A stretch of DNA of 64,000 bases from positions 62,001 to 126,000 of the forward strand of contig CAWDCE010000004.1 of assembly GCA_963800725.1 (NCBI GenBank). Direction: 5' to 3'. Source of the DNA: Bog-473 sp963800725 (GTDB lineage: Bacteria; Actinomycetota; Acidimicrobiia; Acidimicrobiales; RAAP-2). A program made the position numbers and the translations under genes. How positions within the stretch are numbered: position 1 is the first letter of the stretch; the number at the start of each line of letters is the position of its first letter. Below, piece after piece: positions 9,624-18,360 of this stretch. Below the pieces are notes generated by a model that made no database searches, was not told where the DNA came from, and saw nothing but the letters and a program-made list of their open reading frames with translations.

Positions 9624-10601
9624 ATGAGCCGGACGCCGTTTCGTCGCCTTCTACCCGGCCCGCTGCTCATGGCCGTCTCGTTGGCCGTGACCTGCATGTC
9701 GATCGACCCGGGGAGCGCCTCTGCGGCCGAAGGTATGAGCTCTCCAATCGTCACTCACACGCTTCCAGGACTGGTGGCCGAAGCGCCCGGGCCCTACAAC
9801 GGGCCCATTGATGAGTCGAACGTCGACCTCCTCCATCTCAACACGACGCAGAAGAGCGAATTCGAGCAGTCCATAGCGAGCGGTGAAGTGCATGCATATC
9901 TGCGGGTCTGGACGGCCGAACCACCCAATGGCAATGGCGTGCTCATCGCGGCTTTCCAGTTCGCCAACCCAGTCGAGATGACCGCATTCCAATCCGGCTT
10001 CGAAGGGGCCGTGGCTTCGTCACCTGGTGTGACCCGTTTCGATGCACCAGGAGTACCCGGCGGGGCAGGTTTCGCTCTTGCGACCACGACCGCGCTCGGT
10101 GGGCACGGGGTGAATTATGTGGTCGGATTCGCCAAGGGATCATCGGCGTTCGAGGTGTTTACCGTCAACGGCAACGGTGCCCTCAACAGTACCGACGCCG
10201 TCACGGTGGCCCAGCGCCAGTGGGCGGCCGTGCCCAATGCGGCCCCAGCCACCACTACCTCGGCGTATCGGATCGGGGGCATCATGGGGGCCGTCCTTCT
10301 CATCGTGCTGCTCGTGGGGCTGATCGTCATCCTCGTGCAGCGGCGCAAGAAACCCGCCGGGCCGACCCCAGTGGTCGATTTGGCGCACCTGCCCCCGCCA
10401 CCGAACAACCGCCAGCTCGTCGCGGTCGGTACTCGTGGCGCAAGGACCTTCGCCCCACCGAGCCCCTACATAGCGGGCTACGGTCCGAACGAGCCGGGCT
10501 GGGTCACTGACCGCAGCCAAATAGAACAGCAGGTCTATTGGGATGGGCAAGCTTGGACGGCGCGCCGCTCGTATCGCTCGGGGGAGTGGGTCGAGGAATA
10601 G
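9624..10601 (+). CDS. Exported single-pass membrane protein of unknown function
   Basis: 325 residues from ATG 9624 (in-frame ATGs at 9543 and 9549 are alternatives). The N terminus is a signal peptide: basic MSRTPFRR, then hydrophobic PLLMAVSLAVTCM and a cleavage-like SASAAEG. An extracytoplasmic domain of about 180 residues follows, then one membrane helix (IGGIMGAVLLIVLLVGLIVILV, near residue 220) and the basic stop-transfer QRRKK. The cytoplasmic tail ends in PGWVTDRSQIEQQVYWDGQAWTARR, which resembles the short PGW...YWDG..W repeat of DUF2510 proteins common in actinobacteria. It follows the two-component genes and might be a target or partner, but that is only positional. Confidence 0.7.
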   Translation: MSRTPFRRLLPGPLLMAVSLAVTCMSIDPGSASAAEGMSSPIVTHTLPGLVAEAPGPYNGPIDESNVDLLHLNTTQKSEFEQSIASGEVHAYLRVWTAEPPNGNGVLIAAFQFANPVEMTAFQSGFEGAVASSPGVTRFDAPGVPGGAGFALATTTALGGHGVNYVVGFAKGSSAFEVFTVNGNGALNSTDAVTVAQRQWAAVPNAAPATTTSAYRIGGIMGAVLLIVLLVGLIVILVQRRKKPAGPTPVVDLAHLPPPPNNRQLVAVGTRGARTFAPPSPYIAGYGPNEPGWVTDRSQIEQQVYWDGQAWTARRSYRSGEWVEE

Positions 10602-10995
10602 TTCTGGGCGCAGCCTTTGCCGCGCGCACAGTCCTTGCGATCCGATCCTCATCAGTCGGCGCCGCGAGTTCCGATCACGTCGCCTCGTCGTCGGCGTATC
10701 TCGATGGGGCCAGATTTGTCCAGGCGCCGGCCATGCGCGCACGCCGTGAGTGACGGGACCCCTTGGCGAGGCGCTCCGGGGCGCGCATTGAGTCGTGTGG
10801 AGAGGTGGTCAGCGGGTATTCGTCTGTCGGTCATCCACCACGAGCTCAAACCAAGATGGAGGTGAACGCAATAAACCTTCAGTTCGTGACCAGCAATGCG
10901 CCGCCTGTTGCTGGACGTCTGCGATTCCCCATCGCTGCAACCCGAAGATGAATGAGAGGACGCAAAGGTCGACTCCTCTCGATGGGTGGGAGACT
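10602..10995. other. Intergenic stretch with no recognised gene
   Basis: About 390 bp after the exported-protein gene. Short open frames exist on both strands but none shows a recognisable domain or convincing ribosome site. The sequence becomes less GC-rich from about 10860. Confidence 0.4.
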
Positions 10996-11163
10996 TCAGG
11001 TGGTGGGGGTACCTGAGTCGGCTGGAGTGTTTTCAGCAAAGATGTCCGAGCACAACTCAACGCAATGCCGGTAGATGAAGAGTTCAGGCGATGGGCCATG
11101 GACGAATTCGAGACCCTGGCGATCCAGCCGGCAGAAAGAGCACGTGACCACGGGAGCTTTCAT
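10996..11163 (-). CDS. Small ClpX-type C4 zinc-finger-like protein
   Basis: 55 residues from ATG 11163 (MKAPVVTCSFC). An upstream GTG at 11217 would add 18 residues without visible motifs. The sequence CSFCRLDRQGLEFVHGP followed by IYRHCVELCSDIF matches the zinc-binding N domain of ClpX (CSFC...GP...ICDECVELC..I). One difference stands out: the third Cys of the canonical set is Tyr here (IYRHC), with a His next to the fourth. In ClpX this domain dimerises and binds adaptors and substrates. A free-standing copy might bind a ClpX partner or be a remnant. No AAA+ domain is present nearby. Confidence 0.55.
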   Translation of the reverse strand: MKAPVVTCSFCRLDRQGLEFVHGPSPELFIYRHCVELCSDIFAENTPADSGTPTT

Positions 11164-11279
11164 GAATGCAGGTCGGATCGACGCTCGCGTCGAGGGCACG
11201 TGAGCTTGCCCCACCACACGAGTACTACCAGTGAAGTGGGCCCGACAAGTGGGTGCGGCCGTCGCTCGGTAAGGTGCGG

Positions 11280-11609
11280 ATGATGATGGGATTTGTATTT
11301 CGGCTCATTCCGCCACGCGCCAGTTTTCCGTTCGACATGTCGAATGACGAGAGGGCGACGATGTTGGAACACATCGAATACTGGTCTGCACTCACGAAGC
11401 AAGGACGAGTGCTTGCCTTCGGCCCGGTTGGTGACCCAAGAGGGGCCTACGGCATCGGAATCGTGCTCGCAGAAAACCAACGTGAAGCAGAAGATCTACG
11501 TGATCGCGATCCTGCCATCGAGTCTCCTCACGGATTCGCGACTGAGATTGCACCGATGCTGCGCCTCGTCACACCCGATCAAACCTTCGATGCCACGCCG
11601 GGTGAATAG
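11280..11609 (+). CDS. YciI-like (YCII superfamily) small protein
   Basis: 109 residues from the first of three consecutive ATGs at 11280, 11283 and 11286; aaggtg lies just upstream. The pattern matches the YCII-related ferredoxin-like fold: FVFRLIPPR at the start, MLEHIEYWSALTKQGRVLAFGPVGDPRGAYGIGIV in the middle and an acidic ADDLRDRDP-like helix. Biochemical functions are rarely known in this family. Neighbours are small accessory genes on the other strand. Recognition is from sequence pattern alone. Confidence 0.75.
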   Translation: MMMGFVFRLIPPRASFPFDMSNDERATMLEHIEYWSALTKQGRVLAFGPVGDPRGAYGIGIVLAENQREAEDLRDRDPAIESPHGFATEIAPMLRLVTPDQTFDATPGE

Positions 11610-11612
11610 GTT

Positions 11613-11628
11613 CGTACGGGCCCGTACG
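11613..11628. repeat. Perfect 16-bp palindrome cgtacgggcccgtacg
   Basis: The 16 bases are identical to their reverse complement and begin 4 bp after the YciI-like stop codon. A loopless palindrome of this kind resembles a dimeric repressor operator more than a terminator. No regulator or downstream start makes its role clear. Confidence 0.5.
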
Positions 11629-11756
11629 TCCTCGGGACCAGCGTGGCGTCGGCTAAGCAAAAAGAGCGTTGCGGATTTGGGGGCGATTCGGGCGCTAGGT
11701 TCTCGGCCCCGACCTGTGCGAAGTGCTTCGAACGGCCCGAAATCTGACATGACGCA

Positions 11757-11916
11757 TTAGCGATTGACTTCGATCGAGTCCACACCGAAAGCGTCAAGAA
11801 CAGCAACGACCCATTCCCAAGGCACGCGGCTCTCGGTGGCAGGTCGCCCAGCGAGTTCATCAACCTCGCGGATAATACGTTTCGACGAGGCGTGTCCTGG
11901 CAGTCCGTCTGGCGAC
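11757..11916 (-). other. Possible small gene or gene remnant downstream of the VOC gene
   Basis: On the minus strand a frame entering from the VOC gene reads SSKRIIREVDELAGRPATES, then RVPWEWVVAVLDAFGVDSIEVNR and a TAA at 11757-11759. Composition and codon use look protein-like, but no ATG, GTG or TTG start is present in frame and no family is recognised. It may be the 3' end of a lost gene. The rest of 11629-11756 holds nothing recognisable. Confidence 0.25.
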
Positions 11917-12420
11917 TCAGCCTGTTGGCTGTGACGCCGACCCTCGGGCCGCAGCCTCGATTGCGGAGATGTCGATCTTTTTCATCGTCATCATCGCATC
12001 CATGGCCCGCTTCGCCGCGTCCTCGTCATTGCTGTGCATTGCTTCGAGTAGGGCTCGAGGCGTGATCTGCCAGGAGAAGCCCCATCGGTCTCTGCACCAG
12101 CCACACGCGCTTTCCGCTCCGCCGTTGTCGACGATCGCGTTCCAGTACCGGTCAGTTTCACCCTGGTCGTCGGTCAGCACCATGAAGCTCACGGCCTCAT
12201 TCGGGACGAAGTTGGGTCCCCCGTTGAGACCAACAAATGCTCGGCCGAGCACGGTGAATTCAACGGTGAGCTCGTTGCCGGCCGATCCGTCGGGATAGTC
12301 CGACGGAGCTGTGTGGATCGAATCAATGTGGCTGTCGGGGAAGGTCGTCGCGTAGAACTCGGCTGCCTTGCTGGCCTCACCGTGATCGAACCACAAGCAG
12401 GTCGTCAGTTTGTCGGACAT
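11917..12420 (-). CDS. VOC-family (PhnB-like) protein
   Basis: 167 residues from ATG 12420. The sequence begins KLTTCLWFDHGEASKAAEFYATTFPDSHID, contains FVGLNGGPNF and NEAVSFMVLTDDQGETDRYW, and ends with CGWCRDRWGFSWQITPRALLEAM. These are the signatures of the PhnB / 3-demethylubiquinone-methyltransferase-like branch of the vicinal-oxygen-chelate fold. Such stand-alone proteins are common and mostly uncharacterised; some bind metals or small hydrophobic ligands. The 168 bp upstream to the ATPase gene contain nothing recognisable. Confidence 0.85.
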   Translation of the reverse strand: MSDKLTTCLWFDHGEASKAAEFYATTFPDSHIDSIHTAPSDYPDGSAGNELTVEFTVLGRAFVGLNGGPNFVPNEAVSFMVLTDDQGETDRYWNAIVDNGGAESACGWCRDRWGFSWQITPRALLEAMHSNDEDAAKRAMDAMMTMKKIDISAIEAAARGSASQPTG

Positions 12421-12588
12421 CGAAATTCTCCTTCACTCTGCGGTGCCATCAGCAGTGTCTCGGACGGCTCTCGTTGCATTCGGTCTATTTATTCCCCGTC
12501 ATAGCGTGGCTATTCGATTTTCACGGTATCGCTGCTTGGGCCCTTCAAGAAGCGGCGCCGATCCGGCGTCATGGGACCGGTGACCGAG

Positions 12589-13311
12589 TCAGTCCTCATC
12601 AAAGAGATGACGGAAGAATCTGTCGGGATCTTCGAGGAAGGATCGTGTCAGCAATAGCTGTTCGGTCTCGGCGTACTCGATCGGCCGGACTCCGCGATCG
12701 GTCATCTCGAAGATCATCGCTTGTGGATAAGCCAGAAGGATCGGCGAGTGAGTCGAGATGATGAACTGGCCTCCAGTCCTCACTCGGTCATGGACGTGCC
12801 TGAGCAGTGCCATCTGGCCTGTCACCGAGAGAGCCGACTCTGGTTCATCGAGAAGGTAGATGCCGCGAGAACCGAAGTGCCGTTGAACAGCTTCGAGGAA
12901 TGATTCACCGTGCGATCGCTCATGGAGGTTCCGCCCGTCTTCGAAAACTTGGTCGTAGCGCGATGCCACGTTGTAGAAGGACTCGGCTCGAAGAAAGAAT
13001 GACTTCTTCGGCTGTCCTCTCCACCACAATTCCAAGAACTCATGAAGTGATGAGTGGGTGTCGTGTGTGGTGAAGCGAAGGTTGCCGCTTCCGCCCTCGG
13101 CGTTGAGGCCGGCGTTCACGGCGATGGCTTCGAGGAGCGTTGATTTTCCGCTGCCGTTCTCCCCAACGAGGAAGGTCACTGGGTAATCGAGATCTAACTT
13201 CTCGATCGACTTAATCGCCGGGATCGAGAAGGGATAGATCGAACGATCCGCCACCCGATCCCAGCGAACCTCAAGTTCAATGAGCCTCCCGTCGATCTCC
13301 TTCACGCACAA
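12589..13311 (-). CDS. Stand-alone ABC/SMC-type predicted ATPase
   Basis: 240 residues; the apparent start is TTG 13311 with GTG 13305 two codons in. Walker A GENGSGKST is near residue 50. Walker B with the following acidic residue is IYLLDEPESALS near 150, followed by FIISTHSPILL with the switch His near 188. The layout matches small predicted ATPases related to RecF/Rad50-like heads but without a coiled coil or a nuclease domain. A canonical ABC signature is not obvious between the Walkers. Close relatives occur alone or in defence or toxin contexts, but no partner gene is adjacent here, so its job is unknown. Confidence 0.8.
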   Translation of the reverse strand: MCVKEIDGRLIELEVRWDRVADRSIYPFSIPAIKSIEKLDLDYPVTFLVGENGSGKSTLLEAIAVNAGLNAEGGSGNLRFTTHDTHSSLHEFLELWWRGQPKKSFFLRAESFYNVASRYDQVFEDGRNLHERSHGESFLEAVQRHFGSRGIYLLDEPESALSVTGQMALLRHVHDRVRTGGQFIISTHSPILLAYPQAMIFEMTDRGVRPIEYAETEQLLLTRSFLEDPDRFFRHLFDED

Positions 13312-13364
13312 ACGCTAACCCTGACACCGGCCTAAGTCCTCTTGTGCGTAATTCGCCACCTGGT

Positions 13365-13743
<379 letters not shown>

Positions 13744-13804
13744 CTGACATTCTGCCACCTTGGTCCGTGCCGGCCGCACACAGCCCATCGGTAGGGTGTC
13801 GACC

Positions 13805-15243
13805 ATGGCCAGCGGCACCCATCGCCTCTTCGACCCCGAAGTTCCCCCGACCAAGAGCACCAATGACCCGAGCGCCGACGGCGGCCACGCCAACGTGCTC
13901 TCGATCGGTGGGCTCTATGACGAGGTCGAGGCCGCTTTGACCTCGGTGTTCCCGCGCCGGCGCCAACTGTGGGTCCGAGGCGAGATCCAGAGCCTCTCGG
14001 ACCAGTCGGGGCGCTCGGGCCACTGCTACCTCGATCTGGTCGACCCCGATGAGGGGGACGGAGTATCGGGAGGAGCCCCACGGGGGCGGGGAGCACCCGC
14101 CCTGCGGGTCAAATGTTGGAAGGGGACCTGGGGACCCATGAAGCGGACCCTGGCCAAAGAGGGGATCGCGGCTGACCGAGGGCATGGTGGTGGTCCTGCG
14201 GGGAGCCATTGACCTCTACCGCCCCAAAGGCGAGATCGGCTTCATCCTCTCCGAACTCGACGTCACGGCTCTGTTGGGTCGCTTGGCCGCCGAACGCGCC
14301 GAGCTATTGCGTGCCCTCGACGCAGAAGGCCTGTTGCGGCGTAACCGCGAGGTCCCGGTCCCCGAGGTGCCGTTGCGAGTGGGACTGGTCGCCAGCCCCG
14401 ACACCGAAGGGTACCGAGATTTCCTCGGTCGCCTCACGGGCTCGCCGTTCGGATTCGTGGTCAAGGTGGCGCCGGTGCGGGTTCAAGGTGGCGAGGCGCC
14501 ACGGGCCATCGCCCACGCCGTGAATTTTGTCGGGAGCAAGCGATTGCGACGTCATCGCGGTGATTCGTGGCGGCGGTTCGAAGGCGGATCTGGCCGCATT
14601 CGACGCCGAAGCGGTGGCCCGGGCGATCGCGGTGTCACCCAAACCCGTGTGGACCGGCATTGGGCACACCGGTGATGAATCGGTGGCGGATCTGGTGGCC
14701 AACCGAGCCTGCATCACCCCGACCGAGTGCGGCCATCAACTGGTCGCGATGGTCGGGGAGTGGTGGATCGATCACGTCGCCGAGCCCGCCGCTCATTTGA
14801 GCCGACGTATCTCCACCCTCGTGGCCGACGCCGCGGTCCGCGACGCCCAAGCCCGGGGTCGCCTGGCCCGTGCCGCACGCTCGCAACTGCGCGTCCACCA
14901 CGAACGACTGGCTCACAGCGCCCGGGCCGTGGCGCGCCTGGCCCCCGAAGGTCTGGGCACCCACGAGGCGCGCCTGGCGGTCCATGCCGCACGCCTCAGC
15001 CCACTGGCGCTCGGGCAGGTGGGTCGCGAAGAGGAACGGGTGCATTCGTGGCGGCGACTGCTCGCCGCCTATGACATCGATCGCCAACTTGAGCGGGGCT
15101 ACACGCTGACCACCACCGTGCACGGTGAGCTGGTCCGCAACGCCACCGATGTCAGCCTCGGTCAAGAACTGGTGACCCGATTCGCCCACGGCACCGCCCG
15201 ATCTCGTGTAGAAGATTTGACCGTCAACGATGAGGAGACCTGA
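13805..15243 (+). CDS. xseA: Exodeoxyribonuclease VII large subunit, two frameshifts
   Basis: Starts at ATG 13805. The OB-fold part (NVLSIGGLYDEVEAALTSVFPRRRQLWVRGEIQSLS) is in one frame to about 14170. A shift by one base leads to MVVVLRGAIDLYRPKGEIGFILSELD, and a second shift near 14527 leads to CDVIAVIRGGGSKADLAAFDAEAVARAIA and the C-terminal helices to the stop at 15243. Spliced length is about 479 residues, normal for XseA, with no missing segment, so two indels are the simplest reading. With XseB it degrades single-stranded DNA from both ends into oligonucleotides in mismatch and recombination repair. xseB follows 2 bp later. Confidence 0.85.
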
Positions 15244-15245
15244 GC

Positions 15246-15521
15246 ATGGCGGGAACCAAGGAATCGGCGGCCACCGCCGTCGACAAGCTGAGCTACACCG
15301 ACGCCAGTCGCGAACTGGACGAAATCGTCGAGTTCTTCGAGCAGCGCGAAGTGGACGTCGACGTGCTGGTGTCCCGACTCGAGCGAGCCACGGCCTTGAT
15401 CGACGAACTCGACCGGCGCCTGCGCCAGACCCGAGCCCAGGTCGAAGAACTGGTGCCTCGGCTCGACGCGCTGGCCAGCGAGGCCGCGGCCGAAGAGATC
15501 GACGGTGACCACGATGAGTGA
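15246..15521 (+). CDS. xseB: Exodeoxyribonuclease VII small subunit
   Basis: 91 residues from ATG 15246, 2 bp after xseA. The helical hairpin LSYTDASRELDEIVEFFEQREVDVDVLVSRLERA matches the XseB family, followed by a coiled-coil-like stretch and an acidic tail. Several XseB subunits wrap each XseA catalytic subunit. The stop lies within the start of the next gene (8-bp overlap), pointing to one transcript with the downstream hydrolase. Confidence 0.9.
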   Translation: MAGTKESAATAVDKLSYTDASRELDEIVEFFEQREVDVDVLVSRLERATALIDELDRRLRQTRAQVEELVPRLDALASEAAAEEIDGDHDE

Positions 15522-16232
15522 TGACCGCCTGTACTTTCGCCAGTTGCTGTCGGGCCGAGACTTCGCCAAGGGCGATCAGATGGCCCGGCAGATGGTCAAT
15601 TTCGTCTACCTGATCGGCGACCGCGGAGAGCGGGGAGGCGGTGGTCGTGGATCCCGCCTACGCGGTGGACGACCTGCTCGGCATCTTAGAGGCCGACGGC
15701 ATGGCACTCACCGGAGTCCTGGCCACGCACTACCACCCCGATCATGTCGGGGGGCAGATGGGCGGCTGGTCGCTTGAGGGGATTTCCACGCTGCTCGAGC
15801 GTGCCGAGGTGCCGATTCACGTGCAAAAAGAAGAGGTGCCCTGGGTGGAGCGCACCACCGGGGTGAACGGTACCAATCTGGTGGCCCATGACAGCGGCGA
15901 CGTCGTCGCAGTCGGTTCAGTGGCGATCGAACTCATCGCCACGCCCGGACACACGCCGGGCAGCCAATGCTTCTTGGTCGACGGCCATCTGGTGGCCGGG
16001 GACACGTTGTTCCTCGAGGGTTGTGGCCGCACCGACCTTCCGGGAGCCGATCCCCTGGCCATGTACGAGTCCATCAATACGCGGCCTGGCCCGCGTGCCC
16101 GATCAAGCGGTCCTCTATCCCGGCCATCTTTATTCGCCCGAGTCATCGCAACAGTTGGGTGAGACCCGCAAGTCCAATTACGTCTTCCGCCCCCGCTCCG
16201 CGGAGGAGTGGATGGCAATGTTCGGGGGTTAG
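15514..16232 (+). CDS. Metallo-beta-lactamase-fold hydrolase, two frameshifts
   Basis: Starts at ATG 15514 (MSDDRLYFRQLLSGRDFA). A shift near 15630 is needed to pass from NFVYLIGDR to VVVDPAYAVDDLLGILEADG. A second near 16083 (cggcctgg) passes from LAMYESINT to RVPDQAVLYPGHLYSPESSQQLGETRKSN. The metal-binding motif THYHPDH is present, followed by the His of TPGHTPGS, the Asp region VAGDTLF and the late His of YPGH, so the binuclear site is complete. The fold is that of glyoxalase-II-like hydrolases acting on thioesters; the substrate is unknown. It overlaps xseB by 8 bp and precedes the FAD enzyme by 3 bp. Confidence 0.78.
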
Positions 16233-16235
16233 GAA

Positions 16236-17486
16236 GTGGCCGCACTCTCAAACGACGCCACCGTCATTGTGGTCGGCGCATCGCTGGCCGGGTGGCGGGC
16301 GACCGAGACACTGCGTGCCGAAGGCTTTGCGGGCACCATAAAACTGGTGGGAGAGGAGTTGCATCTCCCCTACGACCGACCGCCCCTGTCCAAACAGGTC
16401 CTCGCCGGCAACTGGGCACCCGAACGGGTCGTCCTGGCCGACCGCCACCGGTCCTCGGAGCTGCGGATCCACGAGGTGCTCGGTCAACGAGCCGTACGTC
16501 TCGATGTCGAGAGCCGCACCGTCGAGATTGCCGACGGTACGACGCACCAAGGCGATGCGGTCATCGTCGCCACCGCGCCGCGCCGCGCCACCTGCTTGGC
16601 ACCGAAGCGCTCGGTGCGGCCGACGGGTTGTTCACCTTGCGCACGCTCGACGACTCGTTGGCCTTGCGGGCCGCGTCCACCGCCAAGGACTCGGTCGCGG
16701 TGGTGGTGATCGGCGCCGGGTTCATCGGGGCCGAAGTGGCGTCGACCGCGGCGGGCATCGGGGCTCGGGTCACCGTGGTCGAAGCCATGGAGATTCCCCT
16801 GGCCAATGTGCTCGGGCCCCAGATCGGGACGCATTGCGCCTCATTGCATGCGGCCAATGGCGTTGACCTGAGGACCGGCACCGGCGTGGCCGGTATCGAT
16901 CGGGGCGCTTCTGGTGCCTTGGCGGTGACGTTGAGCAACGGTGAGGTGCTCGAAGCCGATGTGGTGGTGGTCGGCATTGGCGTGGCGCCAAACGTTGAGT
17001 GGCTCGAGGGATCAGGGCTCACCCTCGAAAATGGCGTGGTCTGCGACGACCGCCTCTTCGCCGCCGACGGCGTGGTCGCCGCGGGCGATGTCGCACGATG
17101 GCATTGGCGTCACGACGGCGGCGACGAGCTCATTCGCATCGAACACTGGCAGGTGGCGGCCGAAGCGGGGGTCGCGGCGGCCCGCAGCGTGTTGGCCGGC
17201 CCTGAGGCGGCCGCGTCGTTCACCCCCATTCCGTATTTCTGGTCGGATCAGTTCGGGATCCGCTTCCAGGTCTTGGGGAATCCGGGCAGAAGCGATGACG
17301 TGGTCATCGTCGACGGCTCCTTCGACGAGGGAAAGTTCGTCGCACTCTTCGGTCGGGCCGGTCGCCTCGCGCGCGGTGATGGCCATTGGCAAACCGCGTC
17401 AACTCATGGGGATGCGGCCCCTCCTCGAGGCCGGCAGCAGCTTCGACGATGCGCTCAACGCGGCGAGCGAGGCGAAGCCGCACTGA
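16236..17486 (+). CDS. FAD/NAD(P)H-dependent ferredoxin-reductase-type oxidoreductase, two frameshifts
   Basis: Begins at GTG 16236 with the FAD-binding VIVVGASLAGWRATETLR. The conserved PYDRPPLSK near residue 45 is diagnostic of the rubredoxin/ferredoxin reductase family. A shift near 16575 links VIVAT to APRHLLGTEALG. The NAD-binding VVVIGAGFIGAEVA and the second FAD motif ADGVVAAGDVA follow. A second shift near 17371 links GRAGRLAR to AVMAIGKPRQLMGMRPLL and the stop at 17486. Such flavoproteins pass electrons from NAD(P)H to a ferredoxin, often for a P450 or dioxygenase; no such partner is adjacent. Its end overlaps the convergent DUF167 gene by 32 bp. Confidence 0.8.
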
Positions 17487-17745
17487 GCAACTCAGCGAGG
17501 CGTGACCGGTCGCCGCCGGTCACTTCGAGGACCTTGTGCCGTGATGTGGCACCCGAGACCAAGTGCACGGCGCGGGGCTTGAGGCCGAACGCATTGGCGA
17601 CGACCGTCACGACGGCCTCATTGGCCTTCCCCTCGACGGCGCGGGCCCGGACGCGCACGACGAGTTGTGGAGGTTCGCCGTCGCCATAGCGACCGCCGAC
17701 GAGGTCGTGGGCCGAGCCCGGGGTGACTCGGATGTGGATCCGCAT
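17455..17745 (-). CDS. DUF167 / YggU-family protein
   Basis: 96 residues from ATG 17745. The family pattern is clear: IRVTPGSAHDLVGG, LVVRVRARAVEGKANEAVVTVVANAFGLKPRAVHLVSGATSRHKVLEV. YggU-like proteins are small, widespread and of unknown biochemical function. Much of the antisense frame upstream of 17745 is open but lacks coding character, so the short start is preferred. Confidence 0.87.
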   Translation of the reverse strand: MRIHIRVTPGSAHDLVGGRYGDGEPPQLVVRVRARAVEGKANEAVVTVVANAFGLKPRAVHLVSGATSRHKVLEVTGGDRSRLAELLSAASPRSPR

Positions 17746-17835
17746 GGAGCGGCACCGTAGTGCGTGCCCATCGTGCGAACCCCGTGATGCGCAACCTGCG
17801 TGACTTACACTGGCCCGAGCGCTAGAGGGGGCCAG

Positions 17836-18342
17836 GTGCACCGGAGCAGACTGATGATGGTGATAGCCACCGTGGTGGGGGCGACGACGTTGTCGATCTC
17901 GACAGCACCGGCCGGGTCGGCATCGAGCGCGGTGGTGGCATCGGATACTGGCGCTGCGCCGAAGAGCGCGTTCTGCCAGGCATATCGCCGCAGCCTCGGG
18001 ACAAACTCCTCGAGTGCGAAACGCGCGGCGAAGGCGGAAACCGCCATGAAGGCGGGCAACTGGAAGCTCGCGCAAAAGACCTATCTCTCGGCCTTTGGTG
18101 ACCAGGCCAAGGAGGACCAGATCTTGACGTCGGTACTCGGCGGCGCGCCAGTCGACGTCAAGGCGGCCACCGGCGTGCTCGTCGCCTATGTGCGGTCGTT
18201 TCGCAACATCGTAAGGGATTCGGGGTCGATCAAGTCGTTCACCACGGCCGCTGCGGCGTTGCAGGCACATTCGAAGGTGGTCCCGGCCGAGAACACCTTG
18301 GCGCAGTACACCTTGGCGCAATGCGGCGTCTCGACCGGCTGA
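17836..18342 (+). CDS. Exported protein of unknown function
   Basis: 168 residues from GTG 17836, chosen because agaggggg sits just upstream. The N terminus MHRSRLMMVIATVVGATTLSISTAPAGSASS is a signal peptide with a likely AxA cleavage site. The mature part is helical and alanine- and lysine-rich (SSAKRAAKAETAMKAGNWKLAQKTYLSAF), with a Cys in SAFCQAYRR and another in LAQCGVSTG that could form a disulfide. The sequence suggests a small periplasmic helical bundle. No family is recognised. It is convergent with the kinase gene downstream. Confidence 0.65.
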   Translation: MHRSRLMMVIATVVGATTLSISTAPAGSASSAVVASDTGAAPKSAFCQAYRRSLGTNSSSAKRAAKAETAMKAGNWKLAQKTYLSAFGDQAKEDQILTSVLGGAPVDVKAATGVLVAYVRSFRNIVRDSGSIKSFTTAAAALQAHSKVVPAENTLAQYTLAQCGVSTG

Positions 18343-18360
18343 AGGGCGGCCGGGCCAAGA

